DNA of 64,000 bases from Tupaia tana (lineage: Eukaryota; Chordata; Mammalia; Scandentia; Tupaiidae), in assembly GCA_026018925.1 (NCBI GenBank), contig JAKSZU010000026.1:12825127-12889126 (forward strand), read 5' to 3'. Each line of letters begins with the position of its first letter. The stretch's first letter is position 1. Shown in pieces: positions 51,292-61,207 of the stretch. The position numbers were made by a program, and so were the translations under genes. The notes below the pieces were generated by a model. The model saw nothing but the letters and a program-made list of their open reading frames with translations, did no database searches and was not told the origin of the DNA.

Positions 51292-51537
51292 TTAATAACT
51301 CTTTAAAAGTCAATCACTAGTGAGGTCCCTGCACTCTGTCCCCATAATGTATGTCCTGATCATTTAAACTAGATTTATAATTTTAAAATATTTCCTGGCA
51401 TTCCCCCCTCCCCTTTATTTGGGCTGCTCCTCCTAGTCCTTTGGTGTCTCCAGTTATATTTTTAGGGGTCTCGGTAGGTGGATCATACATGCTTTACATA
51501 GGTGGTTTAAGAGCTCAGTATGGTATTGGGCTGGCCC
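51292..51537. other. Single-copy sequence
   Basis: No feature recognised. Confidence 0.4.
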
Positions 51538-51775
51538 TATGGCCTGATGGTTGAAGGAGTCAGAGCCCACACATCTGGCCATGCAGTTCAAATCCTGGAT
51601 CTGGAAGCTTGAGAAATATGCCAGGCATGTGTGCGTATGCCCCTAATCCTGAAAAGACAGAGATGGAGAAGGGAATGTGCATGACCACACCCTTACTAGG
51701 GAATACTTTCTCTTCCCTCTCTCTGTCTCTCTAGTGAGCACATGGGCAAAATTTAGAAAAAGAAAAAACAACAAC
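51538..51775 (+). mobile_element. SINE-D
   Basis: GGGCTGGCCCTATGGCCTGATGG head, box B GTTCAAATCC, CTTGAGAAATATGCCAGGC. Confidence 0.78.
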
Positions 51776-51778
51776 ATA

Positions 51779-52060
51779 TGACTAGCCGGTGGCATAGTGG
51801 TTAAGGCACTGGTCCCACTTGGTCAACTGTGGTTTGAGTCCTGGGCCCAGTGGCTTGAAACTCACACCGGATGTGTGTGCCTGCTTGCCCCAAATCCTGA
51901 GAGGAGAATGGAGAAGGGACTGCGGTACGGCCATCTCTCCAGGGGTTGATTTCTTACTTTCTTTCTCTCGGACAAGTGCATGCACCCTATAGCAAAAATC
52001 TCTCCTAGAAAAAAAAGATAAAAATAAAAAAAGACAACAACAACAAAAAAAAAAACCAAC
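51779..52060 (+). mobile_element. SINE-A
   Basis: Head GACTAGCCGGTGGCATAGTGG, box B GGTTTGAGTCC, CCTATAGCAAAAATCTCTCC end, tail of A and (CAA)n. ATATGACTAG may be part of the target. Confidence 0.88.
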
Positions 52061-52230
52061 CCAAACCAAGCCAAACCAAAAAACCTGAGCGTAGCATCAG
52101 ATGGAAGTATCTTCGTTAGTTCTTATCTGGTCACTCTGTGGCTGATAAATTATCAGCAAGGGCTTTAACTTGCCCTGTGTACAAGATAGAGCTCACACTG
52201 TCTTTTCATAAGTTAGGGATATGAAGAGAT

Positions 52231-52520
52231 TTCAAAAGGTTCAAGGAGTGGTCGACTGCAGTTCAAGTCCCAGACCCAGTGGCTTAAACTCACGCCAGGT
52301 GCATGTGCATGCGTGCCCAAGATCCCAAGAGGAGAATGGGGAGAAGGGAACAGGGAGGGGTGATTTCTTGCTTTCTGTCTCTCTGTCTGTCTCTGTCTGG
52401 CCACGCACGCGCCCGATAACAAAAACCTCCCCCCCCCAAAAAAAAAAAAGTTCATGGAAAATGAAATTGGAGTGTGAGTTTATTTTGGTGTTAATAATGT
52501 CTGAAATCTGTCTATAATGT
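52231..52520. mobile_element. MITE 2, split by SINE-A
   Basis: GAGATTTCAAAAGGTTCA before and GTTCATGGAAAATGAAATTGG after the SINE, then GAGTTTATTTTGGTGTTAATAATG. Only part of the element is present. Confidence 0.6.
52246..52450 (+). mobile_element. SINE-A, 5'-truncated, in MITE 2
   Basis: Begins mid-head (GTGGTCGACTGCAGTTCAAG) and has an internal deletion (GGGAACAGGGAGGGGTG). Flanks (A)GGTTCA(A/T)GGA. Confidence 0.86.
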
Positions 52521-53213
52521 TGTTGTGGTTAGTTGTTGTTTAATAGTATGCATTACCTGTGAATTTCTTCAATACCCTTTATCACGTGAGCACAGACTGA
52601 AACATCTTCAGCCTCACTAACTCCAGCAGGTACTGCTCTGATCGCATTTGGAGGTTCAATATCACTTCTGAATCCTGCAGGCTGAGCCCTTGTGTCAACA
52701 GTGTGCAGAGAAGGGTTGTGTTTGCCAATGACCAGGGCTACAAAAAAAATGAGTTTCTGAGCTTCACGTGGGTTTTAAGAGCCCAGAATAAGTTCCCAGA
52801 CTCTTGCTCTGTTGACCTTGACTACTTCAAATTGAGAGACCTAAACCATAGGAATGACTTCTAACAACTCAATCAACATGAACATCTCCAGTTAATCCGC
52901 CAATTCACTGACTCTCTGCTTGTGTAGGGAACCCGGATGGGCTCTGCTGGAGGACTCAGATGACGCGTGGTTTCTCTAACTGAAGATACTCAAGGAGGAG
53001 CTGTCACTGTCCTGTCAAGTACTAAAAGGACCTGCAGATTTTCCTGTGAGACTTTGGTCATCTTTAATGGCCCAAACCCTCCCATCGGGTTCCCTCTAAA
53101 GAATAAGCAGGCTATGTTTTTTAAAGATCGTTGTCAGTGAGGATTTTTTTTTTGGGGGGGGTAGGGGGTTCAGAAAGAGAAGACGCAGAAAAGGATACAG
53201 AGTGGTTTGTTTT
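52521..53213. other. Single-copy sequence, no gene recognised
   Basis: About 690 bp without a SINE or recognised repeat. Confidence 0.45.
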
Positions 53214-53398
53214 CTTTCTTCCTTCCTTTCTTTCATTTGCTATAGGGCATCTATGCTTGCCAGAGAGAGGCAGAGAAGGAGACAGAGACAAGAGAGAGGA
53301 CAGTGAGAGATCACCCCCCTTCGGGGAGGGGCATGGCCACACGGCAGTCCCTTCTCCTCTATTCTCCTTTTGGGATTTTGGGTGCATACACGTGCGTG

Positions 53399-53429
<31 letters not shown>

Positions 53430-53524
53430 GGTGTGATTTTCAAGCCACTGGGTCTGGGACTCAAACTGCAAAGTTGGTCATGTGGGATCCAGTTGCCTTA
53501 ACCTCCATGCCACCTGCTGGCCCC
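53214..53524 (-). mobile_element. SINE-A/D with (CA)n in body
   Basis: TTCATTTGCTATAGGGCATC start, (CA)n at 53399-53427, head ending CACCTGCTGGCCCC. Confidence 0.86.
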
Positions 53525-53700
53525 AGGATAATTTTGATGCAGTCTAACTCCAAATGGGTTCAACAACATAGGAAATGTATTATCTTTTTTCTTGCATTAC
53601 TTCAAGTTTATAGGTAGGTCTCTTTTCAGGTAAGGCTTGACCCAGCAGCTTGCAGAATGTCACCAAATACGGGCTTTCTTCCTGCTTCTCTATCCTTTTT

Positions 53701-53958
53701 TTTTTTTTTGAGAGGTTTTCGCTATAGGGCACGTGCGCTCACCAGACAGACAGAGACAAAGAGACAGAAAGCGAGAAATCACCCCCCAGGGGGGATAGTC
53801 ACACCGCAATCCCTTCTCTTCCATTCTCCTCTCGGGATCTTGGGCACGCACGCACACGCGCCCGGCGTGAGTTTTAAGTCACTAGGTCCGGGACGCGAAC
53901 CGCGGTCGACTACGTGGGAGTCCAGTGACATAGCCATTACGCTAACTGCTGGTTCCCA
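53701..53958 (-). mobile_element. SINE-A, young subfamily
   Basis: Shares GGACGCGAACCGCGG and GCTGGTTCCC with the 33687 and 49364 copies. TSD TCTATCCTTTTT at 53689-53700 and 53959-53970. Confidence 0.94.
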
Positions 53959-53970
53959 TCTATCCTTTTT

Positions 53971-54297
53971 TTTTTTTTTTTAAAGGAATGATATTATTTA
54001 ACTTTATCTATTTATTTTTATTTTTATTTTTATGGAGAGGTTTTTGCTGTTGTGCGCTCGCCAGACAGAGAGAGACAGAGAGATAGAAAGCGAGAAATCA
54101 CCCCCACCAGGGGGGATGGCCACGCCGCAATCCCTTCTCCTCTATTCTCCTCTCAGGATCTTGGGCACGCACGCACACACGCCCGGCATGAGTTTAAGCC
54201 ACCGGGTCCAGGACTCGAACCATGGTCGACTACGTGGGAGTCCAGCAACATAGCCATTACGCTAACTGCTGGTCCCTCTATTTATTTATTTTAATTT

Positions 54298-54346
<49 letters not shown>

Positions 54347-54440
54347 AAGTGAGAAAGCAAGCTGCTAGGTCCAGGACTTGAACCGAGGTTGGCCCTGTGG
54401 GAGTCCAGCGCCCTTAACCCCCATGCCACCTGCCAGCCCC
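53971..54440 (-). mobile_element. SINE-B, split by SINE-A
   Basis: Tail piece 53971-54020 and body/head 54277-54440, with (GA)n at 54303-54339. The outer TSD CTGCTTCTCTAT(C/T)C brackets the entire nest at 53682 and 54441. Confidence 0.88.
54021..54276 (-). mobile_element. SINE-A nested in SINE-B tail
   Basis: CpG-rich antisense copy with a small deletion near its 3' end (GCTGTTGTGCGCTC). TSD TCTATTTATTTT(T/A)A. Confidence 0.93.
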
Positions 54441-54958
54441 GCTGCTTCTCTATTCTAACTCCTATAGTGTTGGCTTCATCTTCAGAGACAACCCAGTGGT
54501 CTTATAGGCGCTCCAGATTTTGCTCTTTTCAGTGTATTTCACACCTTCATTCTACACGGTCTAAAGGGAGAAAGAATATATCTTCAAATACCTCTTACAT
54601 GAATCCCGAGAGTCACTCTCTCTTGTTGACCTGATTTCAGCCATTTACCAATACCTGAAACAATTGCTATGGCTAAGAGACTAGAACCAGGGATAAGAAA
54701 ACTCTTAGGAGTCAAACATCTCTTAGGCTCCCTTTCTCAGACGTTACTACATGGTTTCTTATCTCTTCTCTCAGCATCTCTGCTTTTCTCTCTCCCTCTT
54801 TCCTTCCTTCCTGGCCCTTCCTTGTTCTGTTTTTCACTGCACAGCATGGAAGATCCTTGAGTTTATGTGGCCTCATTCAAGGAATAATAAAACCTAAGGG
54901 ATTCTCCTGATTTGAGGTTGTGGGAGAAATAATCTGACTGAACTCAGTAGGGTCAGTT

Positions 54959-54960
<2 letters not shown>
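54441..54960. other. Single-copy sequence
   Basis: Pyrimidine-rich in 54760-54830; no exon or repeat recognised. Confidence 0.4.
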
Positions 54961-55020
<60 letters not shown>

Positions 55021-55102
55021 TTTCTTTCTTCCTTTCTTCCTTCCTTTCTTTCTTCCTTTCTTCCTTTCTTCCTTTCTTCCTTTCTTCCTTTCTTCCTTTC
55101 TT
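54958..55102. repeat. (CTTT)n and (CCTTTCTT)n tract
   Basis: About 145 bp: a pure TTTC array (about 15 units), then an array with interspersed TTCC units. It lies in the tail of the SINE-B. Confidence 0.95.
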
Positions 55103-55303
55103 TTTTTAAGAATTATTTCACTTAACTTTTATTTATTTATTTATTTTCTTATTTATGTGTTTTAATTTGACCAGAGAGGGGCAGAGTGAGAGAGAGAGAA
55201 AGAGAGGGAAAGTGAGAAAACAAGCCACCAGGTCCAGGACTTGAACCATGGTCAGCCATGTGGGAGTCCAGCACTCTTAGCCACCACGCCACCTGCTGGT
55301 CCC
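54961..55303 (-). mobile_element. SINE-B with long expanded tail
   Basis: Exact TSD CAGTAGGGTCAGTTTCT (54945-54961 and 55304-55320) shows that the pyrimidine tract and the SINE form one insertion. Confidence 0.93.
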
Positions 55304-55320
55304 CAGTAGGGTCAGTTTCT

Positions 55321-55593
55321 ACTCCAGATTCCAGCAAGAGTGTTCAAGGAGTTAGGATCACCTTGTCCAGACATGGCCAGAGATGCCATCATCACAGTTA
55401 GGCAAGGGGACAGGAAAGATTTCAAGGACTTGATGTCAGTCCCTCATAACCAGAGCAGAAAAATGAGTGTATACCTTTATATGCCAATTTCTGGGAAAGA
55501 TCTTTCACTCAATTATTCTGATGTATGTGTCACTTAGGATTCTTTGGTTGCAAGGGACAGAAATTAACTCTGGCTAACCCAAGCCCAATATAT
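55321..55593. other. Single-copy sequence
   Basis: No feature recognised. Confidence 0.4.
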
Positions 55594-55660
55594 TGCATCA
55601 CTGGGAAAGTAATGACATATTTTTGCATAGAAAAATATGTCATGCCTTTCTGATGACTTA
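55594..55660. mobile_element. Mariner-like MITE 1, left of tandem pair
   Basis: TTGCATCACTGGGAAAGTAATGACATATTTTTGCATAG...inverted complement...CTTTCTGATGACTTA. TA-flanked, diverged ends. Confidence 0.75.
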
Positions 55661-55665
55661 TATAT

Positions 55666-55668
<3 letters not shown>

Positions 55669-55700
<32 letters not shown>
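55669..55700. repeat. (CA)n between MITEs
   Basis: About 16 CA units exactly between two MITE 1 copies. Confidence 0.93.
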
Positions 55701-55702
<2 letters not shown>

Positions 55703-55703
<1 letters not shown>

Positions 55704-55772
55704 TAGGTCATCAGGAAAGTCATGATGTGTTTTTCTATGCAAAAATGCATCTTGTCTTTGCTTACAACCCAG
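55703..55772. mobile_element. Mariner-like MITE 1, right of tandem pair
   Basis: TTAGGTCATCAGGAAAGTCA ... TTGCTTACAACCCAG, flanked by TA. Confidence 0.8.
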
Positions 55773-55879
55773 TATATTCAGAGTCTCAGGAGAGAATGTC
55801 TAATTGGAGTGGCCTGGATCATACAATGTGCTAGATTATTATAATCATGATCCTTAATGAATCACACTTCCCTCAGCCC

Positions 55880-56330
55880 ACCCCTCTCTGTAATGTGATG
55901 TAGCACGACTTCTGTTCAAGGGGTGGAGTCTGTTTTTCTACCCCCTTGAGTTGGAGTTGGCCTTATGACTTGTCCAACCAACAGGATGTGGCCAACTTGA
56001 TATTGTGTGAGCTCCAGAGCCCAGATCTTAAGAAACCTTGCATCTATTGTTCTTTTTCTCTTGGAACCCTGGGACCACTGTGTTGTAGGGCTAACCTGCT
56101 GGATGGTGAGGAAACTGAGAATCCCCAGGTGAGAGTCAGCACCCACTGCCAGATCTTGACTAAGACCATCTTGGCTCTTCCAGGTAAATGGAGCCATATG
56201 GATGAGCCCAGGTGAGAATACTAGATTTGCCCAGATGGCCGACCCACACAATCATAAATTATAAACCTTTGTTGCTTTAAGCATCTAAGTTTGGGGTTGT
56301 TTGTTGTCCAGCAATAGATAACTGAAAAAC
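55880..56330 (+). mobile_element. MaLR/MLT-type LTR
   Basis: GGGTGGAGTCTGTTTTTCTACC, GGCCTTATGACTTGTCCAACC, CATCTTGGCTCTTCCAGG, TAAACCTTTGTTGCTTTAAGC, TTTGGGGTTG and CAGCAATAGATAACTG match the usual order of such an LTR end. Confidence 0.72.
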
Positions 56331-56495
56331 ATGTCCAACCCTTGGGCCCAGAGAGAAGTCTGCTAGAAGTCTCCAGGAACCTCCTTTGGCTCCCACAGTG
56401 TAAGGGCTCCATACTTATATTTTCTGCTCCACCAATTGCCCATAGTCAGGGAGAAGTAATTCTTCAAAATGCAAGCAAGCTACTGTTTAGAAGAG

Positions 56496-56498
<3 letters not shown>

Positions 56499-56553
<55 letters not shown>
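56499..56553. repeat. (A)n(TA)n tract
   Basis: Poly-A followed by about 22 TA units. May be the tail of a decayed retroelement. Confidence 0.93.
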
Positions 56554-56558
<5 letters not shown>

Positions 56559-56984
56559 GTGGTCCAAAACCAATAACTATTCACTCTATTTTATTTCTTA
56601 TGCTTCTTGTAAACAGAGCTGTGTAAACACTCTGAGTACCTATTACATACTATCTCAAAGCTCATACTTTTGAAATAAATATCCCCAGGATGGGCTGATC
56701 TGAATTAAATAGTCAGAGACTGCAGTCTGCGCCATCTGCAGGCCTCCACTTCTTCTCTTGGCCCAGTTTGAGAACAAACACATACACACCAAACGGCAAG
56801 AGCACTACTGATTTAGAACAAATTAAATAAGGCAACATGTAGGATGTCAACACTGAGCACTCCAAGACAGGACCCAGCACACCTACTCCGAGCGTGGAGG
56901 ACAGGACTGCCTCTGCGCTCAGCCACTTAGTCCCCCCAGGTCAGAAGCCAGCTTGGCACAGTGTCCATTGATGGTGTGAACTCT
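56554..56984. other. Single-copy sequence
   Basis: No feature recognised. Confidence 0.4.
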
Positions 56985-57198
56985 AGTTCTGGGCTTCTCA
57001 TACAGGGGTGGGACATTGGGAAAGGTCAGAGACATTTGGGGTGGTCACAATGAGGTGGAGGGCATGGTGGTATTGGCATCTAGTGGGTTGAGTCTGGGGA
57101 TGCTACTCAATACCCTTTAAGGTCCAACACATCCCTCCCACAACCAAGAATTATCTGGCCTAAAGTATCCATAGTACTGAGGTTAAGAAACCATAACG
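56985..57198 (+). mobile_element. MER20
   Basis: GTCAGAGACATTTGGGGTGG, GGTATTGGCATCTAGTGGGT, GGGGATGCTACTCAA, AAGAATTATCTGGCC, CTGAGGTTAAGAAACC. Second MER20 of the window. Confidence 0.85.
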
Positions 57199-57259
57199 TA
57201 ATAGAAATAGAATTACCAGATAGACCAGGAGTCCTAACCACATCCCTGGTCCTTAGAAT

Positions 57260-58010
57260 AGCTATAAATACCAACTACGTCCTGTCGTTCAATGCAGCAC
57301 TGTGTATAAGGTCCTACCACGCTCTAAAACCCAGCTGTCTGTCAGCCCACTTGTGGTATTGATCCAAGAGAAATGAAAATATACCTCCATGCAAAGACCT
57401 GTAACAGCCCCAAATCTGTTACCTTGCAAATAGACAAGCAAATCATCATCTATTCGTACTACTTGACCTGAGAAGAAATGAAGTGCTGACATGTGCTACA
57501 ATGTGGAGATGGAGCTCAAAAACATTAAGGCCTGGGGCCAGCAGGTGGCACAGTGGTTAAGACACTGGACTCCCACATGGCCCACCATGGTTTGAATCCT
57601 GGACCCAGCAGCTTGAAACTTGTTTCAGGCATGTATGTGTCCATCCCCCAAATCCTGAGAGGAGCATGGAGGAGAAGAGATTGTGGCATGACCAACTCCC
57701 TTGGGGGTGATTTCATACTTTCTCTCTCTCTGTCTCTCTGTGAGCATATGTGCCCTATAGCAAAAACAAACAAACAAACAAACAAAAAACTCAATAAATA
57801 AATAATAGGCCCAGTGAAAAAAGCCGGACACAAAAGGCTACATACTGGATGATTCTACTTAGACAAAATGACTAAAGAAAGCAAATCATAAAGATAGAAA
57901 GTAGAGTAGTGTTTGCTAGGGGCTGGTATTAGAATGGGGACTCATCCTAAAAGGGCATGAGGAAATTTACTGGGGTGATGAACATGTTCTAAGATTGAGT
58001 GACTGGCCTT
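57260..58010 (+). mobile_element. L1M 3' UTR, split by SINE-A
   Basis: AAGAGAAATGAAAATATACC, GACATGTGCTACAATGTGGA, then after the SINE AGCCGGACACAAAAGGCTAC, TACTGGATGATTCTACTTAG, TAGAAAGTAGAGTAGTG and TGCTAGGGGCTGG. Non-coding remnant. Confidence 0.8.
57534..57805 (+). mobile_element. SINE-A in L1M
   Basis: Head GGGGCCAGCAGGTGGCACAG, CCTATAGCAAAAACAAACAA tail. Flanks AAGGCCT / ATAGGCCC. Confidence 0.9.
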
Positions 58011-58424
58011 TGGTGAGAACCGTCTTCCTCCAGACATGGGCACATAACTCTGACTTAACCAATGGCTGCTGTGAGTGGTTCAGAGATGAGCATGTGACCC
58101 AGCTAGTCCAATGAGACACAGTCTTGGGATTTTTGCTGGGATCCTTGGAAAAGAGGTTCATCCTTTGCCTCAGTGGTTGCTAAACTAGTAGACTATGAAT
58201 TTGGAAATACTTGGATAGCCTTTTTTGCTAATATATTGGGAAAGTTCATGATGGGATGACTCCTGTGCAGAGCTGGAGAGGAACAGATTCCTTATGTGAT
58301 CTGAGCATCAGGATACATTCATGCAGAAAAAGGTCCTCTTGACTGTCTGTGGTATGAGGTAGTTAATTCTCTTCTAGTTCGTAAGCCGAATTAAATTAGT
58401 TTCCATTACACATAACTGAGAAGA
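58011..58424. other. Probably ancient repeat, unassigned
   Basis: GCATGTGACCCAGCTAGTCCAATGAGA resembles a phrase common in old mammalian LTR or DNA elements, but I cannot name the family. Confidence 0.4.
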
Positions 58425-58671
58425 GGGCCAGCTAGTGGCATGGTGGTTAAGGCATCTGGATCCCACGTGGCTGACTTCAAGGTGAGTCCCAGACCCAGTA
58501 ACTTGAAAAACACACTGGACACATGTGCCTGCATGTCCAAAATCCTAAGAGGAGAATAAAGGAGAAGGGGTTGCAGTGAAGCCGTCTCTCTGGGGAGGTG
58601 ATTTCTCAATTTCTATCTCTCTCTGTCTCTGGTGAGTGCACACACCCTATAGCAAACTTTAAAAAAAAAAT
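58425..58671 (+). mobile_element. SINE-D/A
   Basis: Head GGGCCAGCTAGTGGCATGG, CTTGAAAAACACACTGGAC, CCTATAGCAAACTTT end. Confidence 0.85.
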
Positions 58672-58798
58672 CTCAAGAGGAGAATGGAGGATAAGGGATT
58701 AAGGCATAGCCATCCCTCTGGGCAACTTTCTTGCTTTCCTTCTCTCTTTCTCTCTGTCTCTCTCCAGTGAGGCACATGCCCTATAGCAAAAAAAAATT
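58672..58798 (+). mobile_element. SINE-A, 5'-truncated
   Basis: Starts TCTCAAGAGGAGAATGGAGG (mid-body) right after the previous A tail. CCTATAGCAAAAAAA end. Confidence 0.84.
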
Positions 58799-59055
58799 TT
58801 TTTGGAGAGGTTTTTGCTATAGGGCACGTGCGCTGGCCAGACAGACAGACAGAGACAGAGAGACAGAAAGCGCGAAATCACCCCCCAGGGGGGATGGCCA
58901 CGCCGCAATCCCTTCTCCTCCATTCTCCTCTCGGGATCTTGGGCACTCATGCACATGCGCCCAGCGTGAGTTTAAGCCACGGGGTCCGGGATTCGAACCA
59001 CGGTCGACTACGTGGGAGTCCAGCGACATAGCCATTACGCTAACTGCTGGTCCCC
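58799..59055 (-). mobile_element. SINE-A, young, inverted to its neighbour
   Basis: CpG-rich antisense copy inserted in the tail of the preceding sense copy. Flanks CCTATAGCAAAAA / CCCATAGCAAAA form the TSD. Confidence 0.93.
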
Positions 59056-59299
59056 CCATAGCAAAATTTTTAAAACAATTATTGACAAAAACACATGAAA
59101 AAACTAGCTAAGGGTTAATGATGTTGCGTGAATATGTGGTGAATTTTGTGTTTATAAAATATAAGTTCTATGAGAATTCAAAAGGGAGGATACTACATAA
59201 AAGAAGTGACACCGAAATACAATCTTTAAAGGGTGGATAGGAATTGAATAGACAGCGAGGAGGAGAAAGGACATTCCAGACGGGGAGAAATAAAAATAA

Positions 59300-59530
59300 T
59301 AATGACAACTAATATACCTAACTGTGGTAACACTGTTCTCAACATATTCTATCCTCACACAATAGAGGCATGCTCTGTGATTATCACCTCACTTTAGGGA
59401 TGACTAAACTGAGGGACAGAGAAGATAAGTAATGTGGCCCAGAAAATACAGCTAAAAAGTTAACGCAGGATTTGAATCCGGGGAAGCTGATGATAGACTC
59501 TACAACTTAGCCACAGTGTAATCCTGCTCC
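59300..59530 (-). mobile_element. MIR
   Basis: Antisense MIR: CTATCCTCACACAATAGAGG, GGATGACTAAACTGAGGGACAG, AAGTAATGTGGCCC, GCAGGATTTGAATCC. Confidence 0.88.
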
Positions 59531-59819
59531 CTGTGAAGAAAGGCATGGATTTTTAAATAGAACATGCTCTTTGGAACCAACTGCTTCACACTCTGTCCTT
59601 GGCTGTTTCTTATTCAGGCCCTGGGCTTTGGTTTTTCCTATCTGAGCAGTATCAGGAAACCTTGTTCATATCCTATTGCAGGACCATGCCAGACACTTGA
59701 ATTCCTTTCATCCAACTTTCAAAGTCCATAGGGTCAGGACCATCTTGGGAACTTGAACCATAGGTGTCTGTATCCCTGTCTTCTCTTTGTACTGGTTTGG
59801 GGAGGCATAGCAGTTTATT
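59531..59819. other. Single-copy sequence
   Basis: No feature recognised. Confidence 0.4.
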
Positions 59820-60094
59820 TAAGGTTTCTGGCCACCTCAGTCCATTTTTTGCTGCTGTAGTAGAATACCCGAAGTTGGGTAAGTTACAATGAGCAGAAAT
59901 GTATTGGCTCACAGTTCTGGAGGCTGGGAAGTCCTAGGTCGAGGCTCTGGCATCTGGTGAGGCTCTTCTTGCTGCATCATCACATAGGGAAGGTGGAAGG
60001 GTGAGAGAGAGTAAGAGGGGGCCAAACCCATCCTTGGTAACAGCACCAATCTTGGTGAAGCCCTCATTGCCTATCTTTGAAAGGTCTCACCTCT

Positions 60095-60362
60095 TGGGAC
60101 CAGATGGCCTAATGTTGCTGGACTCCCTCAAGGTTGACTGCAGTTCAAGTCCCAGACTGGGTGGTTTAAAACTCATGTTGGGCATGTGTGTATGCATGCC
60201 CAAAATCTCAAGAGGAGAATGGAGGAGAAGGGATTGTAGCATGGCCATCTCCCCGAGGGGATGATTTCTTGCTTTCTGTCTCTCTGTCTCTCCGGCAAAC
60301 ACATGCATCCTATAGAAAAAAAAAATCTCTCTTAAAAAAAAATAAAAGAGAGAGAAAGAAAG
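60095..60362 (+). mobile_element. SINE-A in LTR, reduced box A
   Basis: Head GGGACCAGATGGCCTAATG lacks part of the box A region. CCTATAGAAAAAAAAAATC end. Flanks GTCTCACCTCTT / GTGTCACCTTT. Confidence 0.88.
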
Positions 60363-60375
60363 AAAAGTGTCACCT

Positions 60376-60579
60376 TTCTTTCTTTCTTTCTTTCTTTTTT
60401 TAAGAGTTATTTAATTCTGTTTATTTATGATTATTATTTAGATTTGCTATAGGGCACTTGTGCTCACCAGAGACTGAGAGCGAGAGAAAATGAGAAAGCA
60501 AGCCACCAGGTCTGAGACTCGAACGGCAGTAGGCCATGTGGGAGTCCAGCACCTTACCACCTCACCACCTGCCGACCCA
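60376..60579 (-). mobile_element. SINE-B in LTR
   Basis: (CTTT)n tail at 60374-60396, TTTGCTATAGGGCACTTGTG, head ending CACCTGCCGACCC. Flank TTTCACCTCTT. Confidence 0.87.
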
Positions 60580-60640
60580 AGATTTCACCTCTTAATACTG
60601 TTACAATGGCAGTTTGGAGGAGACAAACATCCAAGCCATA

Positions 60641-60943
60641 GCGCCAACCAAATGGAAAAGGTTCTGTTGAGGGTTTGTAATGAGAACACAGTGGAAAAAC
60701 ACAAGCAGCTTTAAGGAGCTCATGTTCTGTAACAAAACTCTTCTAAACAGACTCGTCTGGTCTGGGTGACATTCTAGGTCTTAATGCTCTCCTTTAAGCA
60801 CTGGAGTCTCTCTACTAAGTTCTACTGAGTATTGTAAGAAAATAGCTCTCCCAACTCCATGATTTGAGGTGCAGGTATCTTTCAAAAATATATTTTTGCT
60901 GATTACTCAAATAAAGCATTCTCATTATTAAAGAAATCAAATG
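60641..60943. other. Single-copy sequence
   Basis: No feature recognised. Confidence 0.4.
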
Positions 60944-61206
60944 TGCACTGACTCCATAGTTCAGTGGTTAAGCTCTGTGCTTTGGAAGCTGGATCCCACA
61001 TGCCTGACTGCGGTTAAAATCCCCACCCCAGTGGCTTAAAAAACATGCTGGGTGTATATGTGTGCCTACCCCAAGTCCTGAAGGGATGGAGAAATGGAAG
61101 AAGGGGGATTGTGACAGGACTATGGGGGTTCTCTCTGTCTCACACCCTCTTTCTTGTTCTCTGGCAAGCACATGCACCCTCTGGCAATTAAATAAAAGAA
61201 AAAAAT
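60944..61206 (+). mobile_element. SINE-D
   Basis: GACTCCATAGTTCAGTGG head, CTTAAAAAACATGCTGGG, ACCCTCTGGCAATTAAATAA end. Confidence 0.83.
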
Positions 61207-61207
61207 C

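Larger units (their letters stand above)
59820..60640 (-). mobile_element. MST/MLT-type LTR, split by two SINEs
   Basis: TCAGTCCATTTTTTGCTGCTG, TATTGGCTCACAGTTCTGG, GGCATCTGGTGAGGC, then after the SINEs TTTCACCTCTTAATACTGTTAC and GGAGGAGACAAACATCCAAGCC. Confidence 0.78.

Noticed and set aside
58216..58260. ATATTGGGAAAGTTCATGATGG as a sixth mariner-like MITE 1
   Set aside because: One end only, weak similarity, and no complementary arm downstream.
3748..59111. Many ORFs of 60-250 codons with recurrent similar peptides on both strands
   Set aside because: They coincide with SINE-A/D bodies. The repeated peptides are translations of the same SINE in different frames, with no start context, domain or splice logic.
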